Shown here: one piece after another, positions 24,294-32,697 of the stretch
Layout: each line of letters opens with the position of its first letter
Numbering within the stretch: the stretch's first letter is position 1
Assembly (NCBI GenBank): GCA_964504195.1
Contig: CAZDDI010000001.1
Span: 1-64,000 of the forward strand
Direction: 5' to 3'
Length of the DNA: 64,000 nt
Source of the DNA: CAZDDI01 sp964504195
GTDB taxonomy: Bacteria > Chloroflexota > Anaerolineae > B4-G1 > SLSP01
Notes under the pieces: generated by a model
Databases searched by the model: none
Told to the model about the DNA's origin: nothing
The model's input: only the letters and a program-made list of their open reading frames with translations
Made by a program: the position numbers and the translations under genes

Positions 24294-25253
24294 CTACTTT
24301 ACCCGCACGCGCCAGCCTTCTTGTAGATAGTCTGGATCGCGTGGCAACCCGCGACTATCCCACAGCGGGCCATTCCATTCCCAGAATTTAGCTTTCGTGA
24401 TACCGTAACGGTTGATAATGCCCCAGATAGTGTCTCCAGTCGCAATCGTAATGTAAATGGGCTGCACAATGGCATTTGCAGCGGTTGGAGCCGCTTGTCC
24501 AGCCGCAGCGATCATTTCACGCTCCTGACAATTGGTCCGGACTGCTTGTATTAGCGGCCAAAAGACCTTTTCGGTTGCGGCGACATGGTAGAGACTGAAG
24601 AAGTCAATCCCGTGATGCATGATGCTCTCAATCCAGGGAATGAACGCTTCAGGCAGCAAAGCGCTCCCGCCGGGCTTGGCAAGTGTTGCTAGCACCGGAT
24701 AGACAGGTGGCGTGCTTCCCCATAAGAGGCTTAATCTACCTAAAGCCTGATACACATCGCTATCAATCACTTGTTCCGGCGTACCCCATGTTGCGAAGCA
24801 CAGGGGCATCCATCCACCACGACAGTGTGGGGCAATGATTTCCCACACACGTGGGTCAGGTAGATGAATCGGCGGCGGGGAGGCAAACAACAAACGCTCC
24901 TGCGGCAAACCGGCGGTCTTAAGCGCCTCTGCTAAGGGGGTCAGCTGTGCACCAGTAATAAGTGCTGTATCTACGAACAAAACTACGGCTTCGTAATTGT
25001 GCGCCAGGGCTTTTTCTATCGTAACCAACGCCTCTTGAGGGGCGCGATCGGTCAGCTGCAACCAGGCCAACGGGCGGAAGCCCATACCGCGCACCCGTTG
25101 TACAAGCTGCCGCGCAGTTTCTGGGAAATAGAATGGGCCATGCCCTACTTTCACCAGCAAATGCGTGGCTTCAGCGGTCGTCGCCATCTCAATAGCCCGT
25201 TGCAAATCATAGGAGTGCGCCAGCCACACGCCTTTACCACACAGTCCAACCAT
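24294..25253 (-). CDS. TIM-barrel-like protein with C-terminal LysM domain
   Basis: A 319-residue protein. Residues 1-235 alternate strands and helices in the manner of a (beta/alpha)8 glycosidase-like fold (GVWLAHSYDLQRAIEMA, THLLVKVGHGPFYF, FRPLAWLQL, EAVVLFVDTAL, GIDFFSLYHVA), but I cannot assign catalytic acids. Residues 267-319 are a LysM domain (ITIATGDTIWGIINRYGITKAKFWEWN, then YLQEGWRVRVK), which binds peptidoglycan or chitin-like glycans. No signal peptide is visible at the chosen start, ATG 25253 with GAGGAG upstream, so export is unproven. It may be a cell-wall hydrolase or a glycan-binding protein. Confidence 0.65.
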   Translation of the reverse strand: MVGLCGKGVWLAHSYDLQRAIEMATTAEATHLLVKVGHGPFYFPETARQLVQRVRGMGFRPLAWLQLTDRAPQEALVTIEKALAHNYEAVVLFVDTALITGAQLTPLAEALKTAGLPQERLLFASPPPIHLPDPRVWEIIAPHCRGGWMPLCFATWGTPEQVIDSDVYQALGRLSLLWGSTPPVYPVLATLAKPGGSALLPEAFIPWIESIMHHGIDFFSLYHVAATEKVFWPLIQAVRTNCQEREMIAAAGQAAPTAANAIVQPIYITIATGDTIWGIINRYGITKAKFWEWNGPLWDSRGLPRDPDYLQEGWRVRVK

Positions 25254-25329
25254 ATCAGCTCCTCGAGAAATCGTTACTGCTTAGTTTTGTGAGCCGAATG
25301 CAGCTCACTTCGCGTTTTTGGGCCTCTGC

Positions 25330-25439
25330 GTATCTACTCAGAGCTTGTCATTACAAGAAATCTGCGGTAATTGTTTGCGCGCGATTGCCGTAGACAAGAT
25401 TATGCCTTGCAATGACACCCGAATTACCTGAGTAGTTAC
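25330..25439. repeat. Repeat family B, copy 1
   Basis: It runs from GTATCTACTCAG to CTGAGTAGTTAC, with TGTCATT near the left and TTGCAATGACA near the right, the same order as the copy at 63448-63606. An outer 9-bp inverted repeat TGCGTATCT/AGATACGCA (25327-25335, 25451-25459) extends it. Non-coding. The TGTCATTGC/GCAATGACA core is a common dispersed palindrome in bacterial genomes. Confidence 0.55.
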
Positions 25440-25578
25440 CCCCTCGGTTAAGATACGCATGCAGGTTTCTCACACATTCGATTCATTATAATGCCGCCAG
25501 GGCATTTTGCAAGCACAGCTCAACACAACGGGGCGCAGGCTGTAAATGCCTGCGCCCCGCTTTACGTGATTGTTCCAG

Positions 25579-26205
25579 TCAGGCTTTGCGCAATCGCCGC
25601 GCCGCGAATAATACGCCGAGGAGTAACATTGCTGCGCCAATTAGTAATATGTCTACAAAGCCAGTTTCCGAGAGTTCGGTGCTCGTGCCTGTCCCTGTGC
25701 TGGAACCGGCAACAGGGGTGCGTGTAGGTGTAGGCGAGGGAACTGGCGTAGGTGTTCGGCGGGATTCAGTTGTTACCGGGGTAGCAGTCGGTTCAGGCGT
25801 AGTGTCACCATTCTCACCTACCTCTACAGTTGGAACCGGCGTAGGGGTAGCCGTAGGCCCTACCACTGGCGTGGGGGTAGGGGTAATGGTAGGGGTTTCG
25901 GTAGGTTGCGGGGTATGGGTAGGCTGTGCTTGGGCTGTAGAAGTGGCCGCTTGTGCTACCAAGATAGCTTCGTTTGTTGCCATAATCCCAGCATTCTCCT
26001 CTCGCTGCCGAGCTTGCATTTGTGGATTCAACACCATCACCCACATAGCAAATGCAACTCCCATGCACAACAGGAAGAGTCCCATCCCAACCATCCCATA
26101 AATAAAGAAACGGTTTGAGCCTTCACCGGCGGTCGCTTCTTCCTCAAAGTCGCCATCTTCGGCAAAGATGTCATCATCATAGCCATCGAGCAGATCATCC
26201 GCCAT
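25579..26205 (-). CDS. Membrane protein with Pro/Thr-rich stalk and LSETG-type C-terminal anchor
   Basis: A 208-residue protein. An acidic cytosolic N-terminus (residues 1-28) is followed by a membrane helix (FFIYGMVGMGLFLLCMGVAFAMWVMVL). Next come about 25 residues with possible coiled-coil character, then a long Pro/Thr/Val-rich stalk (about residues 85-165, TPT and PTPT repeats). The end is SETG-containing, then a hydrophobic helix and RRLRK, the layout of a sortase-type sorting signal with LSETG in place of LPXTG. Both ends are thus membrane-inserted in the precursor. AAGGAGG precedes ATG 26205. No sortase gene is in the window, so anchoring is inferred. Confidence 0.65.
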   Translation of the reverse strand: MADDLLDGYDDDIFAEDGDFEEEATAGEGSNRFFIYGMVGMGLFLLCMGVAFAMWVMVLNPQMQARQREENAGIMATNEAILVAQAATSTAQAQPTHTPQPTETPTITPTPTPVVGPTATPTPVPTVEVGENGDTTPEPTATPVTTESRRTPTPVPSPTPTRTPVAGSSTGTGTSTELSETGFVDILLIGAAMLLLGVLFAARRLRKA

Positions 26206-26541
26206 TGTGTTCTCCTCCTTGAGTGCGCGGTCGCGGGCGCAGTCTCAACGTATTTATTAAACTATACCACAAGGTAAAAAAACTTACAAGCCATTCGTGA
26301 AATCCGGGTTAGCGCATTTAGCAAACTTATCCCTGCACGCTGCCTGTTGCGCTGCTAAAGCGGCGTTTTTATCCCCGGCCTTTAGGGCGCATTTCTGCAA
26401 CAAGGGGTCAAATGCGATAACCCTATTCGTGAAACTTAGAGAACTGTAACAATTCAGTCATAATACCAAGGTTGTGAAGATTTGCCTTGATAGGTCTGAG
26501 CGTTAAACTTCAGGGCTGGGGCACTATCAAGTAAGCCCTTA
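26206..26541. other. Gene-free gap
   Basis: I see no gene. A possible worn right end of MITE family A lies at about 26474-26512 (AGGTCTGAGCGTTAAACTT against AGGTCTAAGTGCTAAACTT in the copy at 47458). Confidence 0.35.
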
Positions 26542-27591
26542 TCACAACAACCGCTCCAAATTGGCAAAAGGAACGAAAGCGACTTCCCCATCAAAGTCCA
26601 CCTGTGCGCCGGGGAGTCGTGCCCCGGTTTCTAAGAGGACCAGGCCCAGGGGTAAATTTGAGATGGTGCCGGAGCCTCCCAGGTTCGGTGCACGCAAAGC
26701 CCGCACCCGCACCCCCAACCCTAGCGGCGTTTCAGGATTCACAGGAGAACCTTTCTGCGACGGCATCGGCACAACGATGTAGGGGCGTTCATTGCCCCAA
26801 CGGGTCTTCAGCCGGCCACAGACAGCCGCCTCGCGCCCATCGAGCGAACTAAGCATCTTGAAGGCCGCATTGGACATGGGTATCTGTCCCACACCCTCTG
26901 TCGCTACCACTGGGAAATCCACTGTTTTCAAGCGCGGCATAAGCGCTGGGGGGACTCCGCCTACGATGATCCCGCGCACTTGCATCTCTATCGCTTGATC
27001 TAAAGCCTCTTCATCCAGCCGCGCACCACCGACAATGATGGTCCCCTGGGTTGAAGAGTCAATATGCTTGGGGCGGATCGGATGTCGCGCGGCGCGGACT
27101 ACGACACGTAACGTGCCGTAGCTCTCCGCACCGTTGCCCCAGGCCCCTTCGATGAAAGCCCCGACGGTCTCAATTGCTGCGCCCGAACCGGGGAAAATCT
27201 GAGTCACGCGTCCCGGTACCAATGCGCTGAGCTGCTGAAGGTGAGGTTGTCCCTCAAGCAACAGCCGCCCGCGTCCGAAGCCGGTAATTGTACCAGCCAT
27301 GGGGGCCTTGCATACGCGCCCGCTTAGTCCTCCCCGGGAAGCCAACACTGCGCCCTGGCGTACCACATCGCCTACTTTGACTTGTAAAGATTGCTTGACA
27401 GTCTTGGCTGATAGGGAGAGGTCACGAGAGACGTTGATGATACAGAATTCGGGCGGCATGACAGTTTGCGCAATGGTGTTCAGCGGCTCGACTACATCAC
27501 CTTCTTGCACGATGAGGTCTCCGAGCTGTGGCAAGCGTCGCAGTACACGTACTAAGGTTAACGGGTTAATGGTGCTGTAGGGTAGAAACAT
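26542..27591 (-). CDS. Barrel-sandwich/KOW-like protein of the MutL-DUF6754 operon, unknown function
   Basis: A 349-residue soluble protein. The first 120 residues contain a glycine-rich, lipoyl/RnfC-like barrel-sandwich pattern (VKQSLQVKVGDVVRQGAVLASRGG, then GRVCKAPMAGTITGFGRGRLLLEGQ). A mixed alpha/beta middle follows (GTIIVGGARLDEEALDQAIEMQVRGIIVGG, FPVVATEGVG). The C-terminus is beta-rich and ends VDFDGEVAFVPFANLERLL. No catalytic motif is recognised. ATG 27591 follows AGGAGG that overlaps the end of the MutL-like gene. It is the last gene of a seven-gene operon and presumably works with the MutL-like ATPase. Confidence 0.6.
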   Translation of the reverse strand: MFLPYSTINPLTLVRVLRRLPQLGDLIVQEGDVVEPLNTIAQTVMPPEFCIINVSRDLSLSAKTVKQSLQVKVGDVVRQGAVLASRGGLSGRVCKAPMAGTITGFGRGRLLLEGQPHLQQLSALVPGRVTQIFPGSGAAIETVGAFIEGAWGNGAESYGTLRVVVRAARHPIRPKHIDSSTQGTIIVGGARLDEEALDQAIEMQVRGIIVGGVPPALMPRLKTVDFPVVATEGVGQIPMSNAAFKMLSSLDGREAAVCGRLKTRWGNERPYIVVPMPSQKGSPVNPETPLGLGVRVRALRAPNLGGSGTISNLPLGLVLLETGARLPGAQVDFDGEVAFVPFANLERLL

Positions 27592-29346
27592 TTAGCCTCC
27601 TACGTCCCAGAGCCAACGGCGCAGACGCTTGCGGCGACGATCCATGTCGTCGGGGATCTCCAGCGGGCGGCCGCGTGCATCTACGACCAGACCCACCAGC
27701 CCACCAACGGCTTCTACTTTGCCACCGCGCCCCGGTCCGCCCAGCCCCACATCAAAGCGCTTCAGCGGACGTAAGTCTAATTTAGCTGTCTGCCCAGGCA
27801 ATAACGGCCAGATTTCAATTTCACCATAGCGAGCTTCTACGTTCAGCTCGCTGTTATCTTCGTAGGTAATTTTCATACGCATAATAGCTTCGCCGGGCCG
27901 CGCCTTGCCCACCGGGGAGATGACCGTGCCGAGCGATAACAGCGTGCCGGATTCCAGCGCAGACGTAGCTGCCAAGGGTTTGATGGTTGCCACCGCACCG
28001 AGCGCCGGGGCCGCCCGGTTTACATCCAATAAAACCGTTGAGAGACCTACCGGCTCTAGTCCATCCAACACTGTCAGGAGTGCCTGTCCCGGTCGAGGCA
28101 TGCGCACGATACTCCCGCCGGAAATGAGAATCGGGTCAACATGGGGCATCAGGCCGGGGCTGGTTTGTGCTCGCCCGGTGTCCCAGGTAGGGCGCGCCAG
28201 ATGTAACGCGCTACGAAGCATCTCCCGCACAATGGCTTGCTCCACCCACAGCTCCCGTGGGTCTTGGGGCACCGTCCAGGGGTGCAATTCGTGGTTATAG
28301 AGCATGGCGAGGACTTCTTCCTCTTCTAATTCTTCCGGCAGCCATTGCATCAAACGCTGGATGCCGTGTTGTTCCACCCAATGACGCGGCCCGTAGGCTG
28401 TACCTTGTTCACCATGTACGGAGAGGAAAAGTCGCCCCCCAAACGCGGCAGCGACGGTGGTGCTCGCCGCCCCTACGTCCACCCCTAACACTCCCCGGTC
28501 AGGATGACCCTCTCGATACCAAAGATATTCAATGACGTTCCCGAAAGCGCGAGCGGTTGGGTAGAGGGGCAAACGACTCCAAGCCGTGAGCAATTCTACG
28601 CCCGGCGTTTGGTTCAAGCGACGTTCGACATAAATCCGTTCCAATGTTTCCTGCGCAGGGCCGAGGTGTTCAATCTCGGCGCTAGGGTGAACATTATCTA
28701 CCACTTCCACTTGTGCGATTTCGCCCAGCAGCTTGGTGATTTGCGAGCGCAACTGCGCGTTGCCTGCGTAGATGATGATCGGACGGCGCTCTTCGTCAAG
28801 CATCGAGGCTCCCAAGGCAATCGCATCGGCCAATTCCATGACCGGGCGGCTCGCGCCACCATCCACGCCGCCTACCAGCAGAATGGCATCAGGGGCCAGG
28901 TTGCGCACTGCGCGCGCCCAGATCTCTTCCGGTGTTGTCATGCGCCCTTCACGCAGTAATACGCCCTTCACGCTACTATAAGTGCCGACTGCTGCACGTT
29001 TGGCGCTTTCCAGGCTTACCTCACGTACCAGACCGGCCAGAATCAAGCGTAACGGCTCCGCCGCACTGACAACAACTACAAATGCATCTACGCCTTCCAG
29101 TCCCTCATGAGGCGTCACCAGATGGCCCCCAATCAGCAGTGAGCGACCGGTGATTTGCTCGATTTCTTCGATGGCATGAATCACCCCAACGCTAACATCT
29201 TCCCATGGCGGGTTGATGGTGGTAAGGGCTTCAGCCTGTGCAATGAAGCGGTAACTGTCTTCAACCCGTTCAAGCAATAGCAGCTTAGTGACAACTGTAC
29301 CACAATCCGCGATCAGGATGGATTCGATGGTGCGTTTTTCTTCCAT
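27592..29346 (-). CDS. MutL-like ASKHA ATPase (glutamate mutase MutL family)
   Basis: A 584-residue protein of the PF13941 'glutamate mutase MutL' family, which has the actin/Hsp70/sugar-kinase ATPase fold. Phosphate-binding loops are visible as ILIADCGTVVTKLLLLE (residues 10-26) and GVLGVDVGAASTTVAAAF (about 285-302). The adenosine-side loop is probably DPILISGGSIVRMPRPG. DAILLVGGVDGGASRPV is also characteristic. ATG 29346 (nine bases after AGGAGG) is preferred to the GTG at 29355 that overlaps the upstream stop. There is no glutamate mutase (MutS/MutE) in the window, so the classical chaperone role is unlikely. Context points to a membrane-associated function. Confidence 0.75.
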   Translation of the reverse strand: MEEKRTIESILIADCGTVVTKLLLLERVEDSYRFIAQAEALTTINPPWEDVSVGVIHAIEEIEQITGRSLLIGGHLVTPHEGLEGVDAFVVVVSAAEPLRLILAGLVREVSLESAKRAAVGTYSSVKGVLLREGRMTTPEEIWARAVRNLAPDAILLVGGVDGGASRPVMELADAIALGASMLDEERRPIIIYAGNAQLRSQITKLLGEIAQVEVVDNVHPSAEIEHLGPAQETLERIYVERRLNQTPGVELLTAWSRLPLYPTARAFGNVIEYLWYREGHPDRGVLGVDVGAASTTVAAAFGGRLFLSVHGEQGTAYGPRHWVEQHGIQRLMQWLPEELEEEEVLAMLYNHELHPWTVPQDPRELWVEQAIVREMLRSALHLARPTWDTGRAQTSPGLMPHVDPILISGGSIVRMPRPGQALLTVLDGLEPVGLSTVLLDVNRAAPALGAVATIKPLAATSALESGTLLSLGTVISPVGKARPGEAIMRMKITYEDNSELNVEARYGEIEIWPLLPGQTAKLDLRPLKRFDVGLGGPGRGGKVEAVGGLVGLVVDARGRPLEIPDDMDRRRKRLRRWLWDVGG

Positions 29347-29351
29347 CCCGC

Positions 29352-30008
29352 TCACCCTCCTACCAACAATTGTTGAATGGCTTCTTTGATGAGCCAGCCA
29401 CGTTCAATCAGTACTGTGAGTGCCGAGGTAAGCGCACCTGCGAAAGTGACGGCTAAAGCCACAATGATAAATGCGCGCCCCGCGCGCTGGAGCCATACAA
29501 AGATGGGCGGTGGATCACTCTCCGCCCGCCCCGGAAACGGGGAAAATACTAGCAACGTGAGCAACGTACCGATTAGGCCAAGAACGCCATCTGCAAAGCC
29601 AAATAGTCCATTTCTGAAGGTGAGGCCCATTCCAGTAGCCTGGATTTGCGGCAGTAGCGTGCCCAATAGCGCGCCGCTTACGGCTACCGCTGCGCCTACG
29701 CCCAATAGCAAACCCATGGGAATGTTTGCCAGATGTGCCCAACGCGGAATGCCCTTGAGCAGCAATAACGCACCCAGTAACAACCCTAGAGCATTGTAGA
29801 TTTGCACCTGACCATCAGCATCAAACAGCTGCTCGAGCCAGGGCAATAACACGAAACGAACTGCCATACCCAGCGCATAGCCAGTAGCCGCACCGACCAG
29901 AAGCCCCAACAACATGCGGTACAATGGATTATCGCCCAGCATGTAGGAGATAAAAATAAGCACGGCTAAGGTCACGCCGATAAGGGCACCGATTTGTTCC
30001 ATTCCCAT
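29352..30008 (-). CDS. Six- to seven-helix membrane protein of the MutL-DUF6754 operon
   Basis: A 218-residue, almost entirely hydrophobic protein: about six helices (IGALIGVTLAVLIFISYML, MLLGLLVGAATGYALGMAVRFVLLPWL, ALGLLLGALLLL, MGLLLGVGAAVAVSGALLGTLL, GVLGLIGTLLTLLVF, FIIVALAVTFAGALTSALTVLI). A small cytosolic loop carries PFPGRAESDPPP. No family is recognised. ATG 30008 with GAGGG upstream is the chosen start; its stop overlaps the MutL-like gene's upstream region. It is probably a partner of the other membrane proteins of this operon. Confidence 0.65.
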   Translation of the reverse strand: MGMEQIGALIGVTLAVLIFISYMLGDNPLYRMLLGLLVGAATGYALGMAVRFVLLPWLEQLFDADGQVQIYNALGLLLGALLLLKGIPRWAHLANIPMGLLLGVGAAVAVSGALLGTLLPQIQATGMGLTFRNGLFGFADGVLGLIGTLLTLLVFSPFPGRAESDPPPIFVWLQRAGRAFIIVALAVTFAGALTSALTVLIERGWLIKEAIQQLLVGG

Positions 30009-30012
30009 AGCC

Positions 30013-32685
30013 TTACCCTCGTTTGTGACTTCCGGCAAAAAGACTGTAGAGCATCCCTAACAGAATTAGCCCGGCAGCGATGTAGTGACTAAGCATTAAA
30101 GCATCAAGTTTGCGCACGGCCATCTCATCTGGCGCGATGCCGCGCGCCTGAGCATAGGCCGCCGCACCGGGATAACCCACCAGCCAACCGGCGACGCTTT
30201 GAGATTCCAGATAAGGTGTCATAAACGGGCCAGTGGCGGCGCTCAAAACGGCCAAAGTGGGATGGGGCGTATTCAGAAGGGTGTTTTGTTCTACCCACCA
30301 ACGCAACCGCTCTGGGCGTGCAGCAACAACAATCAACAGGTCAAAGTCTGGAGCCGTGGTGAGGTAATGGGCTATACCACTGCTATCACCAGGCAAATAG
30401 CTTAACGATTCGGTAATAATAAGCGTGGTTGTGAGTGTGTTTGTAAGTATATCGGTAACTGATGTATGGTAAGCGACGGCCTCGGTTAGCAAGGCATATG
30501 CGATACCGGTACCTTCAGGCAAGGTAGAGACGGCTTTTAATTGCACCTCGCGCTCTAGAAGGTGATTAAGCAACGGTTGTGCAAGTGGGTGCATTTCGTC
30601 AGATTCAGCGACGCCATACTCAAAGGCGACAACGACCCGTGCTCCTTGCGGCAAGGCTGCGATTGTGCGTACCAATGGCGGGATGCCCGCCTGCGCGGGA
30701 GGTTGCCCTAGCGGTACCGAACCGATACCGGTGGGGATGAAAACAAATGCAGCTGCCAGTGTAGCCATTAGCATCAAAACTATAAAGACGCGCGTGACAA
30801 CCTCGCTCCAGCCCGGTTGTGAGCGGGGAAGAGCCACAGGACGTTCCGCGCCGCGCGGGCGTTCCAATAAGTTCTGCCAAACTTGCGCGCGATCCAGAAC
30901 AGATTCAGGAATGGTAGCTTGTGGCCGAGGCTGATATGCCTGGGGAATGTCTACAACCGGCGCAGCCGGGATAATACGCTTAAGTCCCACAAGCGGGCCT
31001 TCGGTTTCAGCAATGGTAGATTGCAAGGCTTCTTCGAGTGACAGCCCGGAGCCACCCGCAACAGTTGGGCGCATTTCCTGAACCCATTCAGGCAACTCGC
31101 CTGGTTCAAGCCCTTCGACCAGGGGGGGCACGCCATCCCCTATTTCTGGTAGTCCAGGGGTACCGGAAGGGCGCAGTTCAGCTACCCAACTGGGCAATGC
31201 ACCTTGCTCCAAGGGTACAGACGGCCGTTGCGGCACGGGGGCGTCCTCAGAAGTTGGAGTGAGTTCGCGCAGCCATTCGGGCAAAGCGCCTGGCGGGACC
31301 GATTCGGCGGGCAAGGCCTCGGTAGCGGAATCAACAGAAGGTTTCTTTTTGGACGAGGTAGACTCCGGCTGAGGGGCCTTGGGTAATGTGCGTGCTGGTG
31401 CGCTTTTGCGCGGTAGCGTATCCGGCGGCGGTGAGTCATCATCAGCTTCATCTGCTAGAAAAGCGGGCGTGGGTGGCGTCAAAGGGCCTGTGCCTCGCCG
31501 CTTGATGGCGGCATCACGCAACCATTCGGGCATTTGCTCTACAGCCTGATCGCTAAGATCCGGAACTTGTTGCGTGTCCAGATTACTCAACCAACCACTT
31601 GATCTTTCGGTAGGTTCCTGAACCGTATCGTCTGGGGCTGATGTTACTCCAGACAAGCTGCTAAGCCAATCATCCAATTTGTCGCTTGTTTCAAATACGG
31701 CCGCGGGGGCGGCTTCCGGCGGAGCAATAGGTTCTTCAATGCCCATGCCGCTGAGCCAGTCGGGGAATTCGTCCGCAGCAGCAGGGGTGATTTCTGGCGG
31801 AACGGCGGGTTCTTCAATGCCCATGTCGCTGAGCCAGTCGGGGAATTCGTCCGCAGCAGCAGGGGTGATTTCTGGCGGAGCGGCAAGTTCTTCGCTGCCC
31901 ATGTCGCTGAGCCAATCAGGGAATTCGTCCGCAGCAGCGGGAGCGATTTCTGGCGGAGCGGCGGGTTCTTCGCTGCCCATGTCGCTGAGCCAATCAGGGA
32001 ATTCGTCCGCAGCAGCGGGAGCGATTTCTGGCGGAGCGGCGGGTTCTTCGCTGCCCATGTCGCTGAGCCAATCAGGGAATTCGTCCGCAGCAGCAGAGGT
32101 AATTTCTGACGGAGCGGCGGGTTCTTCGCTGCCCATGTCGCTGAGCCAGTCGGGGAATTCGTCTGCAGCAGCAGAGGTAATTTTTGGCGGAGCGGCGGGT
32201 TCTTCGCTGCCTATGTCGCTGAGCCAGTCGGGGAATTCGTCTGCGGCTGCGAGGGTGATTTCTGGCGGAGCGGCGGGTTCTTCATTCGCGTCACCCAGCC
32301 AGTCGGGTAAATCAGTTGGCGAAGACGGCACAACGTTTGGTTGGGCTGTAGTATCAGAGCTATCTTCAAGTAAGCTGTGTAACCAATCAGGGATCTCTTC
32401 TTTGGTAGGGTCAGTTTGAACATCAGTAGATGCGCGCGCTGGCAATGAGATGCCACGTACACCAGTGATAGTATCCTCAGAAGGCGCGATTGGTTCTTCC
32501 CCCGGCACCACTCCTTGAAGCGGCGTCAGGCGCGCATTACACCGGTCGCAAAACACATTGCCTACAGGATTCATCGTACCGCACATCGGGCAGCGGACCT
32601 GCGTGCGTTGGAGGGTGTTGCCGCATTCATTACAGAAACGGCTTGCATCCCGGTTCAGAGTGCCACACTTCGAGCAACGGATCAT
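30013..32685 (-). CDS. Zinc-ribbon membrane protein with repeated PDWL motifs
   Basis: An 890-residue protein. Two zinc ribbons open it (C4, C7, C18, C21 and C32, C35, C46, C49). Residues 90-545 are a disordered, acidic, Pro/Ala-rich region carrying about 15 copies of a short motif [ILFM]P[DE]W[LV]xx[LMA]. Seven of these are in a 26-residue tandem repeat, FPDWLSDMGSEEPAAPPEI plus seven further residues. A membrane helix (VFIVLMLMATLAAAFVFIPTG, about residue 655) precedes an extracytoplasmic alpha/beta domain of about 190 residues (ARVVVAFEYGVAESDEM, FDLLIVVAARPERLRWWVEQ). A last helix (IAAGLILLGMLYSLFAGSHKRG) closes the protein. The repeats look like docking motifs for a binding partner. It is part of the MutL-DUF6754 operon. 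Confidence 0.7.
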   Translation of the reverse strand: MIRCSKCGTLNRDASRFCNECGNTLQRTQVRCPMCGTMNPVGNVFCDRCNARLTPLQGVVPGEEPIAPSEDTITGVRGISLPARASTDVQTDPTKEEIPDWLHSLLEDSSDTTAQPNVVPSSPTDLPDWLGDANEEPAAPPEITLAAADEFPDWLSDIGSEEPAAPPKITSAAADEFPDWLSDMGSEEPAAPSEITSAAADEFPDWLSDMGSEEPAAPPEIAPAAADEFPDWLSDMGSEEPAAPPEIAPAAADEFPDWLSDMGSEELAAPPEITPAAADEFPDWLSDMGIEEPAVPPEITPAAADEFPDWLSGMGIEEPIAPPEAAPAAVFETSDKLDDWLSSLSGVTSAPDDTVQEPTERSSGWLSNLDTQQVPDLSDQAVEQMPEWLRDAAIKRRGTGPLTPPTPAFLADEADDDSPPPDTLPRKSAPARTLPKAPQPESTSSKKKPSVDSATEALPAESVPPGALPEWLRELTPTSEDAPVPQRPSVPLEQGALPSWVAELRPSGTPGLPEIGDGVPPLVEGLEPGELPEWVQEMRPTVAGGSGLSLEEALQSTIAETEGPLVGLKRIIPAAPVVDIPQAYQPRPQATIPESVLDRAQVWQNLLERPRGAERPVALPRSQPGWSEVVTRVFIVLMLMATLAAAFVFIPTGIGSVPLGQPPAQAGIPPLVRTIAALPQGARVVVAFEYGVAESDEMHPLAQPLLNHLLEREVQLKAVSTLPEGTGIAYALLTEAVAYHTSVTDILTNTLTTTLIITESLSYLPGDSSGIAHYLTTAPDFDLLIVVAARPERLRWWVEQNTLLNTPHPTLAVLSAATGPFMTPYLESQSVAGWLVGYPGAAAYAQARGIAPDEMAVRKLDALMLSHYIAAGLILLGMLYSLFAGSHKRG
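31741..32287. repeat. Coding tandem repeat, 78-bp period, seven units
   Basis: The block GAGCCAGTCGGGGAATTCGT or its close variants recurs every 78 bp, at 31753, 31831, 31909, 31987, 32065, 32143 and 32221. Neighbouring units differ at few positions, and two central units are almost identical, so the array has recently expanded or been homogenised. The number of units may vary between strains. Confidence 0.9.
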
Positions 32686-32697
32686 AAGCGCCTCATC

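Noticed and set aside
25586..26101. Val/Gly-rich open frame opposite the Pro/Thr stalk
   Set aside because: It is the complement of the PT repeats and has no start signals.
27592..29346. Classical glutamate mutase chaperone role for the MutL-like protein
   Set aside because: No mutase subunit genes are present, and the operon consists of membrane proteins.
31679..32419. A 246-codon open frame antisense to the PDWL repeats (Gly/Ser-rich repeats)
   Set aside because: It is a by-product of the 78-bp tandem array. The opposite strand has zinc ribbons, membrane helices and operon context.
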